From assembly GCA_036389155.1 (NCBI GenBank), contig DASVQN010000043.1:124001-188000 (forward strand): 64,000 bases of DNA, in the 5' to 3' direction. Under the pieces are notes generated by a model, which was not told the origin of the DNA, searched no databases, and worked only from the letters and a program-made list of their open reading frames with translations. A program made the position numbers and the translations under genes. Source of the DNA: CADCVT01 sp036389155. Its GTDB lineage: Bacteria > Actinomycetota > Thermoleophilia > Solirubrobacterales > Solirubrobacteraceae. Of the stretch, positions 15,020 through 23,728 are shown piece after piece; within the stretch, counting starts at the first letter, position 1; the number at the start of each line of letters is the position of its first letter.

Positions 15020-15423
15020 CCACCGTGCGGCGGTGCTTGGGGTAACGATTGGGGAAGTCGCGCCGCGAGCGCGCAGGCGCGCCGAGATGCGCGACTCCAG
15101 CGTTTCCGGTGTCTGCCGGCAGCTCGCTCATCCAGCCAGAGCCGCAGCCGGCTCGGCGACAGCAGGGGACGCTTGGTGCGGCGCATGCTGATGCGATAGC
15201 GCACGAAGCAGGCCAGCTCGGCGCGGTCTCCGCGAAGGCGGTCCTGGTCGCGCAGCGCGCGGTGATGATCCCCGCGATGGTCGGCGGGATGCCCTGGCGG
15301 GACGACCGCTACTCGCACTGAGCGCCCGAGCGCTCCCGCTCGCCGGAAGGACGAGAGCGGCGCGCGGTGGACGGCCAGGACGGCCCCGCGAGCCAAGGGG
15401 TCGGAGTGCATCACTCAGATATT

Positions 15424-15477
15424 CATCATTGTCGATGATGCGTTGACCTTGCATAGTTCCCGAAGCGGGGCTACTCT
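15424..15477 (+). promoter_or_regulatory. Promoter and dyad upstream of the Cys-rich secreted protein
   Basis: TTGCAT (15449-15454), 17 nt, TACTCT (15472-15477) is a plausible sigma-70-type promoter ending 56 nt before the ATG at 15533. Just upstream is a perfect inverted repeat CATCAT-TGTCG-ATGATG (15424-15440), a possible regulator site. Confidence 0.45.
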
Positions 15478-15532
15478 GGCGCCAATGGGGCCGGGCGTCG
15501 CGGTCGGTAAGCGCTCCACAGGAGGTACACGG

Positions 15533-15910
15533 ATGGGAAGGCTTCTGCTGGCGATGCTTGCGTTCAGTTGTATGTGGGTGGGCGCCACCAGCGCTTGGGC
15601 ACTCACGTTCGACTACTACCACGCGAGCGAAACCACTTCGGACTACTGGCCCTACTGCTCTACGTCCGGGGGCTGCCCTGTCGCGTATCAGGCTTCCCAG
15701 CACTCGATCCAAGAGGCGTCGGCGAGGACGAGCGGCAACACGGTCTGCACTGCGACCTGGGCCGGCAACACCACGAACCAGGACACGGCGCTCGTCTGCA
15801 GTGGGGACCTGGCGTACAAGTCCCTGTGCGGGTGCACATATCGCAGGGCGTACTCGCGAGGCACGTATGACGGCCCGAGGCCTTTCGGCCGCGCTCGGGA
15901 CGTCTGGTGA
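15533..15910 (+). CDS. Small secreted cysteine-rich protein
   Basis: A 125-residue protein with a clear signal peptide (MGRLLLAMLAFSCMWVGATS, cleaved near AWA-L). The mature part holds six cysteines spread over YCSTSGGC, TVCTATW, LVCSGD and LCGCTYRR, and many aromatic, Ser and Thr residues, consistent with disulfide-bonded folding outside the cell. AGGAGG at 15520-15525 is 7 nt before the ATG. It is followed by another exported-protein gene after 13 nt. I recognise no family; a bacteriocin- or adhesin-like role is possible but unsupported. Confidence 0.75.
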   Translation: MGRLLLAMLAFSCMWVGATSAWALTFDYYHASETTSDYWPYCSTSGGCPVAYQASQHSIQEASARTSGNTVCTATWAGNTTNQDTALVCSGDLAYKSLCGCTYRRAYSRGTYDGPRPFGRARDVW

Positions 15911-15923
15911 GAGGGGACGCGAC

Positions 15924-16562
15924 ATGAAAGACCGTTTCGACAAGTCCTGCACCCGCGGTGTAATCGCGTTCTGCGCGCTTGCGGCAACCATCGGCCTCGT
16001 GACGTTCGCTTCGGCACAGGGCGGAGGCGCAGGAACGCCTAGTCAGGATCCTTCTGCAACGAGTGAGCCTGTCGACGCTGCCGCCGCCGCCAAGCTGCTC
16101 GAGCTTGAACAGTCTCAGCACGTGGGTCTCATCGCTTCGAGGATCCGTGCCGTGCCGGCACCGCGTGGCGCCGCGGGCGCCTCGACTTGGACGATCGCAC
16201 CGACCGAGCAGGGAGGGGCCTGCGTCAACACCGGCCGTGTCATGTTCTGCGGCAGAAGCGAGGAGTCGATTGCGGCCGGCCGCGCGTCGGCGACGACGTA
16301 TCCAGCCGACGAGGCCGTCGGGCCCGATTCGAAGGGCCGCATCATGGTCAAGCCCTCAGGCGGGACGGGTGTTCGTTCCGGGCTAGCTCCCAGTGGGACC
16401 GTAGAGGTTCGGGTCGTAGACGGTCACGGCGCTGTGGTGCGTAGCGAGCCAATCGCCGATGGGGTCTACGAGGTGGTCGTGCCGGCGCAGGGTACGCGAG
16501 CGCAGGTCGTGTTCGTCGACGCGTCGGGCAACGCCATCGCTACTCGCCCCGCGGAGGGCTGA
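15924..16562 (+). CDS. Exported protein of unknown function
   Basis: A 212-residue protein with one N-terminal hydrophobic signal/anchor (GVIAFCALAATIGLVTFASA). A Ser/Ala-rich linker and a short helix (AAKLLELEQSQHVGLIASRI) come next. The last 90 residues look like a beta-sandwich (GTVEVRVVDGHGAVVRSEPI, GVYEVVVPAQGTRAQVVFVD). One possible disulfide pair is in GGACVNTGRVMFCG. GAGGGG precedes the ATG. It is probably co-transcribed with the Cys-rich gene. The last codons (RPAEG) and stop lie inside a 70-nt segment that is duplicated next to the intact tRNA-Ser, so an element end abuts this gene. Confidence 0.7.
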   Translation: MKDRFDKSCTRGVIAFCALAATIGLVTFASAQGGGAGTPSQDPSATSEPVDAAAAAKLLELEQSQHVGLIASRIRAVPAPRGAAGASTWTIAPTEQGGACVNTGRVMFCGRSEESIAAGRASATTYPADEAVGPDSKGRIMVKPSGGTGVRSGLAPSGTVEVRVVDGHGAVVRSEPIADGVYEVVVPAQGTRAQVVFVDASGNAIATRPAEG

Positions 16563-16618
16563 TCGTTCAGCCTGGATCCACCCGCCGGTAGGAGCAGTCG
16601 CTCCGGACCGGAACGAAG
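16549..16618. repeat. Copy 1 of a 70-nt direct repeat beside a tRNA-Ser fragment
   Basis: This segment, starting CGCGGAGGGCTGATCGTTCA and ending near GGACCGGAACGAAGG, recurs at 22987-23056 with scattered substitutions. Each copy sits 60 nt or less from a tRNA-Ser 3' end (16678 and 23082). The repeat plus tRNA half looks like the duplicated end of an integrated element. Confidence 0.7.
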
Positions 16619-16677
16619 GGAGGTGAAACGTCCGGCGACCGCGGCGGCCGAGGGTAGGCCCGGACGGCCACCGCGAG

Positions 16678-16739
16678 CGGAGGGGGAGGGATTCGAACCC
16701 TCGGTAGCGGGGTTACCGCTACAACGGTTTTCGAGACCG
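16678..16739 (-). repeat. tRNA-Ser(CGA) 3' half, second attachment-site copy
   Basis: These 62 nt are identical to bases 23082-23143 of the intact tRNA: acceptor 3' strand, T arm, variable arm and anticodon arm up to TCGAGACCG. Beyond the anticodon stem the tRNA sequence stops and is replaced by the element sequence also found at 14979-15019. The 5' half (D arm and 5' acceptor) is missing, so it is not a functional tRNA. The rest of 16563-16941 has no gene that I can support. Confidence 0.88.
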
Positions 16740-16941
16740 GCGCGCTCCTGCCGTGCGCCCCGTATTCATCGGAGATTACGGCAGCCCGTGGTGGACCGCG
16801 GGACAGCTTGCGGGATAGTCCACGGTCGCCTGGCCCGGGCGTAGCGGAACAGCAGCGGTTCCGCTGCCTCACGCTGCGCCGGGATCCCTGTCTGGTCCGC
16901 GCTTCACGCCCAGATGGATGGCTTGAGACGCGCGAGCGCGC

Positions 16942-18360
16942 TCAGCCGGTAGCCGGCTCGCCGAGGCGAGTTGGGCCGCCCACCTGCACGTCGAGCGCGT
17001 CGGTGGTCACGCGGTCGCCGTGGCGGCCGAGGAGCTCGACGCGGTAGGACCCGGGCTCGACGCGGTCGAGGAAGCGGCGCGTCGTTGCGCCCGCGTCGAG
17101 GGCGAGGCGCTCCTCGCGCACGGTCGCCCCGTCGCGCGCGACGCGCAGCGCGACGTCCGCCGCGTCCGTCGCGAGCAGCGTCAGGTTCAGCGGGTCGCCC
17201 TCCTGCAGCACGAGCTGGGCTGGGCCGAGCCGAGCAGCGAAGCGCGTCGCGCGCCGCGCCGCCAGGAGCAGGACCCGGTCGGCGGCCGCGTCCGAGACCA
17301 CGACCGATCCGTCGCGGGCGACGGCCACGCCCGCCGGCCGCGCGCGACCGATCGACCCGAGCATGCGGACTGCGCCGTCGGCTCCGATGAGCGAGGTCAC
17401 GACGCCGCGACGGCTCACCCGGCGCAGGCCTGCGGCGATGCCGCGCCGCGTGGCGCCGGCGTCCGCGACGAGGATCGCGCCGTCGCGGGCCGATGCGAGG
17501 GCGACCGGCCGGCCGATGCGCGCGCGGCTTGCGTCGCGCCCTCCGGCGAGCGTCCGGATCGCGCCGAACGACGACACCGACCGGATGCGGTGGTTGCCGG
17601 CGTCGGCCACCACGAAGCCTCCGCCGGGCCGCGCCGCAACGCCCGCAGGTGCGGCGAGCCGAGCGCGGCGCGCCGGACCGCCGTCGCCCCCGAAGCCGCG
17701 GCGCCCCGAGCCCGCCACGGTCGTGATCCGTCCGTCGTCCGACACCCGCCGGATCCGGTCGTTGCCGGTGTCCGCGACGAGGAACGCATCGGGCGAGGGA
17801 GCGAGCGCCGCGAGGCCCCGCGGGTCGCGCAGGCAGGCGCGCACCGCAGGCCGCCCGTCGCCGGAGAACCGCCCGCGGCCACACCCGGCGACCGTCCGGA
17901 TCGAGCCGTTCGCCGCGACGCGGCGGACGCGGTGGTTGCCGCTGTCGGCGACGAGAACGTCTCCGCCCGGCAGCACGGTGACGGCCGACGGCGCCCGCAG
18001 CCGGGCCGCGGCCGCCGGGCCGCCGTCGCCGCTGAACCCCGGAGTCCCGGTCCCGGCGAACGGCGCGAGCCGGCCGTCCGGATCGATGCGGACGACGCGG
18101 TGCGCGCCGCGCTCGGCGACGAGGACCGAGCCGTCGCCGCGGACGGCGACCCCGGCGACCCCGGCGAGCGGCGCCAGCGTCGCGACCCCGTCCCGCGGGG
18201 CGCCCTCGACGGGCTCCGGCGCGCCGGCGATGACGTACGCGGCGAACAGCTCCGGGGCGCCCGTCCGGGCGGAGGCCTCCCCGCCAGGGCCGCCCGCGCA
18301 GCTCACCGCCGCGGCCGAGAGCGCGGCGACGGCGAGCAGCACGAGCGCCCGAGTGTGCAT
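16942..18360 (-). CDS. NHL-repeat beta-propeller lipoprotein
   Basis: A 472-residue protein with a lipoprotein-type leader (LLAVAALSAAAVSC, Cys at about residue 21). It then has five to six NHL repeats with the recurring pattern GTGTPGFSGDGGPA / VLVADSGNHRVRRV, covering about residues 60-350. A C-terminal beta domain follows (RVEPGSYRVELLGRHGDRVT). The propeller probably binds a protein or carbohydrate at the cell surface. ATG at 18360 overlaps the stop of the protease-fusion gene (TGATG), so the two are one transcription unit and may act together. Confidence 0.85.
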   Translation of the reverse strand: MHTRALVLLAVAALSAAAVSCAGGPGGEASARTGAPELFAAYVIAGAPEPVEGAPRDGVATLAPLAGVAGVAVRGDGSVLVAERGAHRVVRIDPDGRLAPFAGTGTPGFSGDGGPAAAARLRAPSAVTVLPGGDVLVADSGNHRVRRVAANGSIRTVAGCGRGRFSGDGRPAVRACLRDPRGLAALAPSPDAFLVADTGNDRIRRVSDDGRITTVAGSGRRGFGGDGGPARRARLAAPAGVAARPGGGFVVADAGNHRIRSVSSFGAIRTLAGGRDASRARIGRPVALASARDGAILVADAGATRRGIAAGLRRVSRRGVVTSLIGADGAVRMLGSIGRARPAGVAVARDGSVVVSDAAADRVLLLAARRATRFAARLGPAQLVLQEGDPLNLTLLATDAADVALRVARDGATVREERLALDAGATTRRFLDRVEPGSYRVELLGRHGDRVTTDALDVQVGGPTRLGEPATG

Positions 18361-21300
18361 CAGCGGCGGCGGCACGTCCTCGGCGTGCACACCTTCGTCT
18401 TCGACAGCCGCAGCGCGAGCGCGATGTGGCTGAAGCCGGTGGTGCGGTACTCGTGGACGTTGTCGCTCGGGTTCGGATCGTCGTATCCGTACGAGTTGAT
18501 CCCGATGATCGTCAGCCTCGTCCGGCGACGGTTGCGCGGCACGAACACGGGGCCGCCGCTGTCGCCGCCGCGGATGACGATCCGGCGGTCGCGGCGCGAC
18601 CACTCCTTCATCTCGAGCAGCTTGGCGCTCTCGTGCCCGGTGAGGAACGTCATCACGTCCCGCCGCCGGAGCGTGCCGCAGATCACGCGGTTGCTGGTCT
18701 GGCCCGACTGGCAGACGATGTCGCCCACGTGGTCGCCGCGCGTGCGGCGGCTCTTCGCCGCCACGACCTCGGCCTCCACCAGCGTGTACGCGTTCTGCCC
18801 GCTCGCGGGAACGGTCATCGTGATCCGAACGTAGCGCGCGTTCACCGCCGCGAACCGGTGCGTCCGCGACCCGCCGCGCGTCGCTCCGGTGACCGTCGCG
18901 CGTGTCGTGTAGGTCGAGTCGTCCGTGGACGTCTCGACGACGTAGTCACGGGCGTACTCGTTCGCGTCCCAGCGGAGCGTCACCCGGTCGAGCTTCCGCG
19001 TCGCCTGGAGATCGACGCGCCAGCTCTGCGTCTGCGTCGTCGGGGTGAGGGTCGCCGAGCGCCACGACGTGTCGAAGTCAGCGTCGTTGGCATTCTTCGG
19101 CCCGCGGTCGGTCGAGGATGACGACGCGGTCGCGGGGCGGTTGAGCGACACGGTCGCCTCCGCGCCCGTCGCCACGACCCGCCGCGGCTTCGCCCGGGGC
19201 GAGCGCGCGCTGCGGAAGTCGATCAGCGCCGGGCGGCGACCGTTCGCGCGGGTGCTGATCAGCGCCGCGTCGGCCAGCGTCGTGCCGTTCCGGGCCTCCG
19301 CGGCCTGGAGGTAGTTCGTCGTCATCTTGCCGATGTTGCGCTTGCGCGCGCCGTCGGCGCTCTGGGACCACGTCTGCCCCGTCGTGCCGCAATGGCCGGC
19401 GGTCAGCGTCCAGTAGCGGCGCCGCCGGTTGGTGCGGCCCGTCGAGCGGTCGCCGTACACGTTGACGTTCGACGTGCACGTGTCGATGAAGCCCGCCTGG
19501 GCCGACGGCTTCCAGATCCGCAGGCCCGCGATCAGCGGCCGCACGGCGGCCTCGCGGCCGGCGCCCTGCGAGGCCGAGCGCGCGACGAGCGTCACGCCGG
19601 CGCCGTAGCGCGCGTTGAGCTTGCTCTGCTGATCGGCGGTCGGGCTCGGCACGCCGACCTCGACCACGTTCCCCTCCACGCTCGTCGCGACCGACTGGAC
19701 GTCGATGCCGTCGGCGCGCAGCACGTCGACGTCCGCCGTCACGCGCTGGTGCAGCGTCGCGACGTCGTCCTTCGTGCGCGCCGCGGTGAACGACCGCAGC
19801 CGCTCCGGGTAGGGGAACCTCGCTCGCAGGTCGGCCATGTGCTGGTCGGCGTTGCGCGTCCAGCCGACGTAGATCAGCCCGCCGCCGGCCTGGTCGGTGT
19901 AGAGGTCGGCGTACTCGCTCGCGTAGTCGAGCGCGTAGTCCTCGATCGTCCCGACCTCGTCGGCCATCGCGATCCGCGTGTCGAGCTCCGTGAGCTCGGC
20001 GCTCGTCAGCGGCACGCCGTAGAGCTCCTCGGAGTCCGCGAGCGTCGGATCGTCGAGCGTCGCGTTGACGTACGTCGTCTCGGCGTTCAGCCCGAAGTTC
20101 TGGCGGAAGCTCGTCGCGTCGCCCAGCCGCTCGTCGCGGGTCGGCGGCGTGTACGTCGGCTCGGTGTCCGGCGCCTTCGGCGGGACCGTGACCTTGAACG
20201 AGCTGCTGCGCTCGTCGCCCTGGCCGTCGGTGAGCGTCGCGCCGATGACGTACTCGCCCGGCGCGTACTCCTCGGTGTCGAATGTCCAGTCGTAGGCGTA
20301 CGCGCCACAGGCGGCGGAGCAGCCCTGGCTCGCGCTCTCCACCTCGTCGCCGTCGACGGTGATCTCGAGCGAGACGCCCGTCGCCTCGCTGCCCGCGACG
20401 TGCAGCCCGTAGGCGCTGCCGTCGGTCAGCGTCTTGTTGGCGTTGCCGACGAGCGTGCCGGTCAGCGTCAGCGAGGGCGGCGTCAGCCCGGCCTCGTACT
20501 TCGTCACGAGCAGGTCGGCGTCGTAGGTGTAAATGGTCTTGCGCCCGGTCGGCTCCGTCACGGTGGTCGTGCCGGTCCCGTAGACGTAGGTGGTCGTCTG
20601 GTTGCCCGTGGAGAGCACGCGCGTCACCGACGTCACGCGGTTGCTGGCGTCATACGCGAAGCGGATCTCGCCGCCGGGGTAGAGGACCTGGACGAGGTTG
20701 TAGTTCAGGTCGTAGTTGAACGTCGTCCGGTCGCCGTTCGGAGCGGTGTAGACGCGCAGCGAGCCGTGGGAGTCCTGGTCGTAGAGGTGCTGGCCTCCGG
20801 GCTCGTCGAGCGTGCGCAGGAAGCCCCACGCGTCGTACGTCGGCGTCACCTTGCGCCCCTCGGAGTCGGTCATCCCGGTGAGCTGGCCGTACGCGTCGTA
20901 CGTGTACGAGATCGATCCTTCGGCGTCGTCGCTGATCGAGGTCAGCCGCCCGTCGCTCGTGAACTTCCACTTGTCGTTCGTCTCGGTCCACGTGAGCGTG
21001 TACGTGCCGTTCGTCTCCTTGACGAGCGTCGCGTCGAGCCCCGGCGGGGACGTGAACGTGCCGTCCGTCTTGCGGACGAAGCCCTTCGCCCATCCGGTCG
21101 GGCCATAGAGGCCGACGCCGCCGTCGGGGAAGACCTCCAGGCCGACGTCGGTCGGGCCGCCGAGCTGCCAGCCGCCGCCGACCGTCGGCGTGTCGATCGA
21201 GAGGTTGTTGTACACGTGCCCGATGCCGTAGTCGTAGTCGGTGTCGTCGAAGACGACGTCCTCCTGGTCGAGCATCAGGTTGCCGTTGGCGACGTTGACC

Positions 21301-22739
21301 TGCGCGTTCAGCCCGTCGAGCAGCGGGTGCTGGTCGAGCGTGTAGCGCGGCAGGTCGCCGGCCCGCGGCTGGTACGTCACGGCGATGTAGGGCGGGCTCT
21401 TGTACTTCGTGTAGTTCGAGTCGAACTTCAGGACGTTGTTGACGGCCTCGGTCCCCGCCTTGAGGAGGAACCCGTGGTTCGGCGTCTTGCCGTCGAGCCA
21501 GCTCTGCACGAGCTGCGTCGGGTTCCACATCTTCCAGCCCGGCGTGCTCGACGAGAGGCCGGTCGTGGTGGCGGCGGCCGCGGGGTCGAAGTCGCCGCCC
21601 GGCGCGGTCCAGGCACTCGTCCCGTCGAACTTGTTCCACGTCGCGCCGTAGATGCCGCCCGTCCACGCGTGCGTGAGGCGGTGCACGGTGACCGTCGTGG
21701 CGTTGGTCGTCGTCGCGGCGCCGAGGTAGAGGCCGAGCTCGGCGTCGATGACCTCGGACTGCTTCGGAACGTACGCGGCCAGGTCGAAGTACAGGAGCGC
21801 ACGGTTGACGCTCGTGCCGTTCGAGCCGACGTTGAGCGTGGCGTAGCCGCAGAAGTTCGTGTTCGCGCTCGTCCCGCTGACGATGTAGCAGTCACGGTCG
21901 GCGCCGTTGAAGTCGAGCGTCGGGTCGAGCTGCACCGGGAAGTCGCGCTCGGGCGCATCGAGCCACGCGCGATCGATCGAGACGGTGAGGACATAGCGGC
22001 GCCCGGAACGGCGCAGGCTCGTGTGCACGGCGTCGGTGGAGAACCCGTGCTCGTCACCGGAGGCGTCCTGCACGAACGGCGGCGCGAACGTGAACGCCAC
22101 CTTGCTGTCGGAGCCCACGAAGTCGACCCGACCGTCATCGCGCAGGAACGGCGTGACGCCCTTGCCCGGGGCCAGAAGGAAGCGGAAGCTGCTGGCGGAG
22201 CCGGGGCCGGAGAGGGTCAGCGTCTCCTTGACCGCGGTCGCCTTCGCGTCGTAGGTCGCGTCCACGCCGCGGAGCACGTCGTCGTAGCGCGCGGTGTTGC
22301 CGGCCACGCGGGCGCCACCCGAGGCGCCGAGAAGGCGGAAGGCCAGCGAGGACGAGCCCTCCTCGACGCGCACGGCGCGCGCGAGCGACCGCGGCAGCGC
22401 GAGGTCATAGCCCGCCGCCCCGTTCGAGATGCCGCTGCGCGTGCGCGAGAGGGCGTTGTCGATCGCCTGCCAGCGGCCGTCGGCGTTGCGGAAGTGCACC
22501 GGCTCCGCGAACACCTTCACCGTGCGCGCCCCCTCCGGGGTGCGGTAGGTACGCGAGCGCTCGGTGCGCAGCGACGTCAGTTCGACCGGGTCTGAGCTGA
22601 CGCGCTCGAGCGGCCGCTCCGAACGGTCCCCCCGGCCGGCACCGTGCGCCGCGGGAGCGCCGATGAGTGCCGCGAGCGCGACAAGGACGAGTGCGGCCAC
22701 GTGCGAGCGACCGCTCGCGGCGACGACGAAGTGCGACAA
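18360..22739 (-). CDS. Large secreted YD-repeat protein fused to a trypsin-like protease carrying an inserted discoidin domain
   Basis: A 1459-residue protein. Order: signal peptide (about 1-33); N-terminal beta region; DNRLRE-like domain (about 280-455: DRDCYIVSGTSANTNFCGYA, ALLYFDLAAYVP, WNPTQLVQSWLDG); RHS/YD repeats (about 515-745: ISYTYDAYGQLTGMTDSEGR, RTTFNYDLNYNLVQ); a beta-sandwich (about 765-870); then a chymotrypsin-fold protease with His in TLTAGHCG (about 1115), candidate Asp in LADAALIS and Ser in RGGDSGGPVF (about 1393). Between Asp and Ser lies an F5/8-type C (discoidin) module (about 1198-1325). Full-length RHS toxins end in a toxin tip; here the end is a protease. It is coupled to the NHL lipoprotein gene. 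Confidence 0.85.
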   Translation of the reverse strand: MSHFVVAASGRSHVAALVLVALAALIGAPAAHGAGRGDRSERPLERVSSDPVELTSLRTERSRTYRTPEGARTVKVFAEPVHFRNADGRWQAIDNALSRTRSGISNGAAGYDLALPRSLARAVRVEEGSSSLAFRLLGASGGARVAGNTARYDDVLRGVDATYDAKATAVKETLTLSGPGSASSFRFLLAPGKGVTPFLRDDGRVDFVGSDSKVAFTFAPPFVQDASGDEHGFSTDAVHTSLRRSGRRYVLTVSIDRAWLDAPERDFPVQLDPTLDFNGADRDCYIVSGTSANTNFCGYATLNVGSNGTSVNRALLYFDLAAYVPKQSEVIDAELGLYLGAATTTNATTVTVHRLTHAWTGGIYGATWNKFDGTSAWTAPGGDFDPAAAATTTGLSSSTPGWKMWNPTQLVQSWLDGKTPNHGFLLKAGTEAVNNVLKFDSNYTKYKSPPYIAVTYQPRAGDLPRYTLDQHPLLDGLNAQVNVANGNLMLDQEDVVFDDTDYDYGIGHVYNNLSIDTPTVGGGWQLGGPTDVGLEVFPDGGVGLYGPTGWAKGFVRKTDGTFTSPPGLDATLVKETNGTYTLTWTETNDKWKFTSDGRLTSISDDAEGSISYTYDAYGQLTGMTDSEGRKVTPTYDAWGFLRTLDEPGGQHLYDQDSHGSLRVYTAPNGDRTTFNYDLNYNLVQVLYPGGEIRFAYDASNRVTSVTRVLSTGNQTTTYVYGTGTTTVTEPTGRKTIYTYDADLLVTKYEAGLTPPSLTLTGTLVGNANKTLTDGSAYGLHVAGSEATGVSLEITVDGDEVESASQGCSAACGAYAYDWTFDTEEYAPGEYVIGATLTDGQGDERSSSFKVTVPPKAPDTEPTYTPPTRDERLGDATSFRQNFGLNAETTYVNATLDDPTLADSEELYGVPLTSAELTELDTRIAMADEVGTIEDYALDYASEYADLYTDQAGGGLIYVGWTRNADQHMADLRARFPYPERLRSFTAARTKDDVATLHQRVTADVDVLRADGIDVQSVATSVEGNVVEVGVPSPTADQQSKLNARYGAGVTLVARSASQGAGREAAVRPLIAGLRIWKPSAQAGFIDTCTSNVNVYGDRSTGRTNRRRRYWTLTAGHCGTTGQTWSQSADGARKRNIGKMTTNYLQAAEARNGTTLADAALISTRANGRRPALIDFRSARSPRAKPRRVVATGAEATVSLNRPATASSSSTDRGPKNANDADFDTSWRSATLTPTTQTQSWRVDLQATRKLDRVTLRWDANEYARDYVVETSTDDSTYTTRATVTGATRGGSRTHRFAAVNARYVRITMTVPASGQNAYTLVEAEVVAAKSRRTRGDHVGDIVCQSGQTSNRVICGTLRRRDVMTFLTGHESAKLLEMKEWSRRDRRIVIRGGDSGGPVFVPRNRRRTRLTIIGINSYGYDDPNPSDNVHEYRTTGFSHIALALRLSKTKVCTPRTCRRR

Positions 22740-22986
22740 GGTTCCTCCCCGGGACTGCTATGGCACGACCCGCCTGGATTGCTGAGCGAATCGTCGACTG
22801 CTTGGCGATCGGCACGGTAGCTCGCCGGGACGGCGCCGTTCAGCGGGAACGCGCCAATTGCACGAGTCCGCTCGATCGGTTCGGATTGGAGCCGAATGTG
22901 CAGAGGCCTCGTCTGGTGCAGGCGTGTCCAGTGAGACTTCTCAGGCCGGTGCCTGCGGGACGTGCACCGCGTCGTGCGCAGTCGGC

Positions 22987-23056
22987 CCGCGGAGGGCTGA
23001 TCGTTCAACCTGGGTCTATCCGTCGGCAGGCGCCGTCCGTCCGGACCGAAACGAAG
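22987..23056. repeat. Copy 2 of the 70-nt direct repeat, beside the intact tRNA-Ser
   Basis: It matches 16549-16618 (same opening CGCGGAGGGCTGATCGTTCA and CGGACCGAAACGAAGG near the end). It lies 25 nt from the 3' end of tRNA-Ser(CGA). The rest of the 342-nt gap 22740-23081 shows no further gene and presumably carries the promoter of the protease-fusion gene. Confidence 0.7.
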
Positions 23057-23081
23057 GATCGGGCATCCTCTCTGTGCTCAG

Positions 23082-23171
23082 CGGAGGGGGAGGGATTCGA
23101 ACCCTCGGTAGCGGGGTTACCGCTACAACGGTTTTCGAGACCGCCCCGTTCAACCACTCCGGCACCCCTCC
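23082..23171 (-). tRNA. tRNA-Ser(CGA)
   Basis: Complete 90-nt class II tRNA on the minus strand. The 5' acceptor GGAGGGG pairs with 3' CCCCTCC, followed by discriminator G. The anticodon loop is CTCGAAA within CGGT/ACCG, giving anticodon CGA (reads UCG). The long variable arm (TGTAGCGGTAACCCCGCTAC) is typical of tRNA-Ser, and GGTTCGAATCC forms the T arm. CCA is not encoded. It is the presumed attB of the island to its left, whose fragments copy its 3' part. Confidence 0.95.
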
Positions 23172-23207
23172 ACGGGCCCTGCAGAGACGGGCGCGGGAAG
23201 GGTAGCG

Positions 23208-23678
23208 CTAGCGCCGCGAGCGGAAGAACGCCCGCAGCAGCTCCGCGCACTCGTCCGCGAGCAACCCGGTGGCGACCTCCGGGCGGTGGTTGAGCCGCGG
23301 CTCCGCGAGCACGTTCAAGACCGACCCGGCAGCGCCCGCCTTCGGGTCGATCGTCCCGTACACCACGCGCGGCACGCGCGCGAGGACGATCGCGCCCGCG
23401 CACATCGCGCAGGGCTCGAGCGTCACGTACAGCACGCTCTCCAGGACCCGCCACGATCCGACGGCCGCGGCGGCCTCCCGCAGGGCGAGGATCTCGGCGT
23501 GCGCGGTGGGGTCGGAGCGCAGCTCGCGCTCGTTGCGGCCGACCCCGATGACCTCCCCCTCGCGCACCACGACCGCCCCGATCGGGACGTCTTCGTGCTC
23601 GAGCGCGCGCTCGGCCTCCCGCAGCGCGAGCCTCATGAACCACTCGTCGCGCGGAAAGAACCTGGAAGTGCCGGTCAT
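23208..23678 (-). CDS. tadA: tRNA-specific adenosine deaminase
   Basis: A 156-residue cytidine/deoxycytidylate-deaminase-fold enzyme that converts A34 to inosine in tRNA-Arg(ACG). It has the zinc/catalytic motif TAHAEILALRE (His, Glu), TLEPCAMCAGAIVLAR (two Cys), the N-terminal FMRLALREAERALEHEDVPIG and NHRPEVATGLLADECAELL near the end. ATG at 23678 is preferred; a TTG at 23702 would add eight residues. The related guanine/cytosine deaminases share the fold, but the N- and C-terminal segments favour TadA. Confidence 0.92.
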   Translation of the reverse strand: MTGTSRFFPRDEWFMRLALREAERALEHEDVPIGAVVVREGEVIGVGRNERELRSDPTAHAEILALREAAAAVGSWRVLESVLYVTLEPCAMCAGAIVLARVPRVVYGTIDPKAGAAGSVLNVLAEPRLNHRPEVATGLLADECAELLRAFFRSRR

Positions 23679-23728
23679 GGTGGTGGAAACTTTGGCCGAC
23701 AAAGGGCGTTAGAGGCTCTGCGCCCGAC

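Noticed and set aside
15049..15321. 90-residue plus-strand frame between LysR and the Cys-rich gene
   Set aside because: No start signal, no recognisable fold, composition not clearly coding; the interval contains attachment-site sequence instead.
14899..15414. 171-residue minus frame reading through the tRNA-Ser core, possibly an integrase end
   Set aside because: No recombinase catalytic motifs; the apparent C-terminus (AGLENRC...) is simply translation of the tRNA anticodon arm.
16678..16739. Functional second tRNA-Ser
   Set aside because: The 5' acceptor strand and D arm are missing; it is a 3' fragment only.
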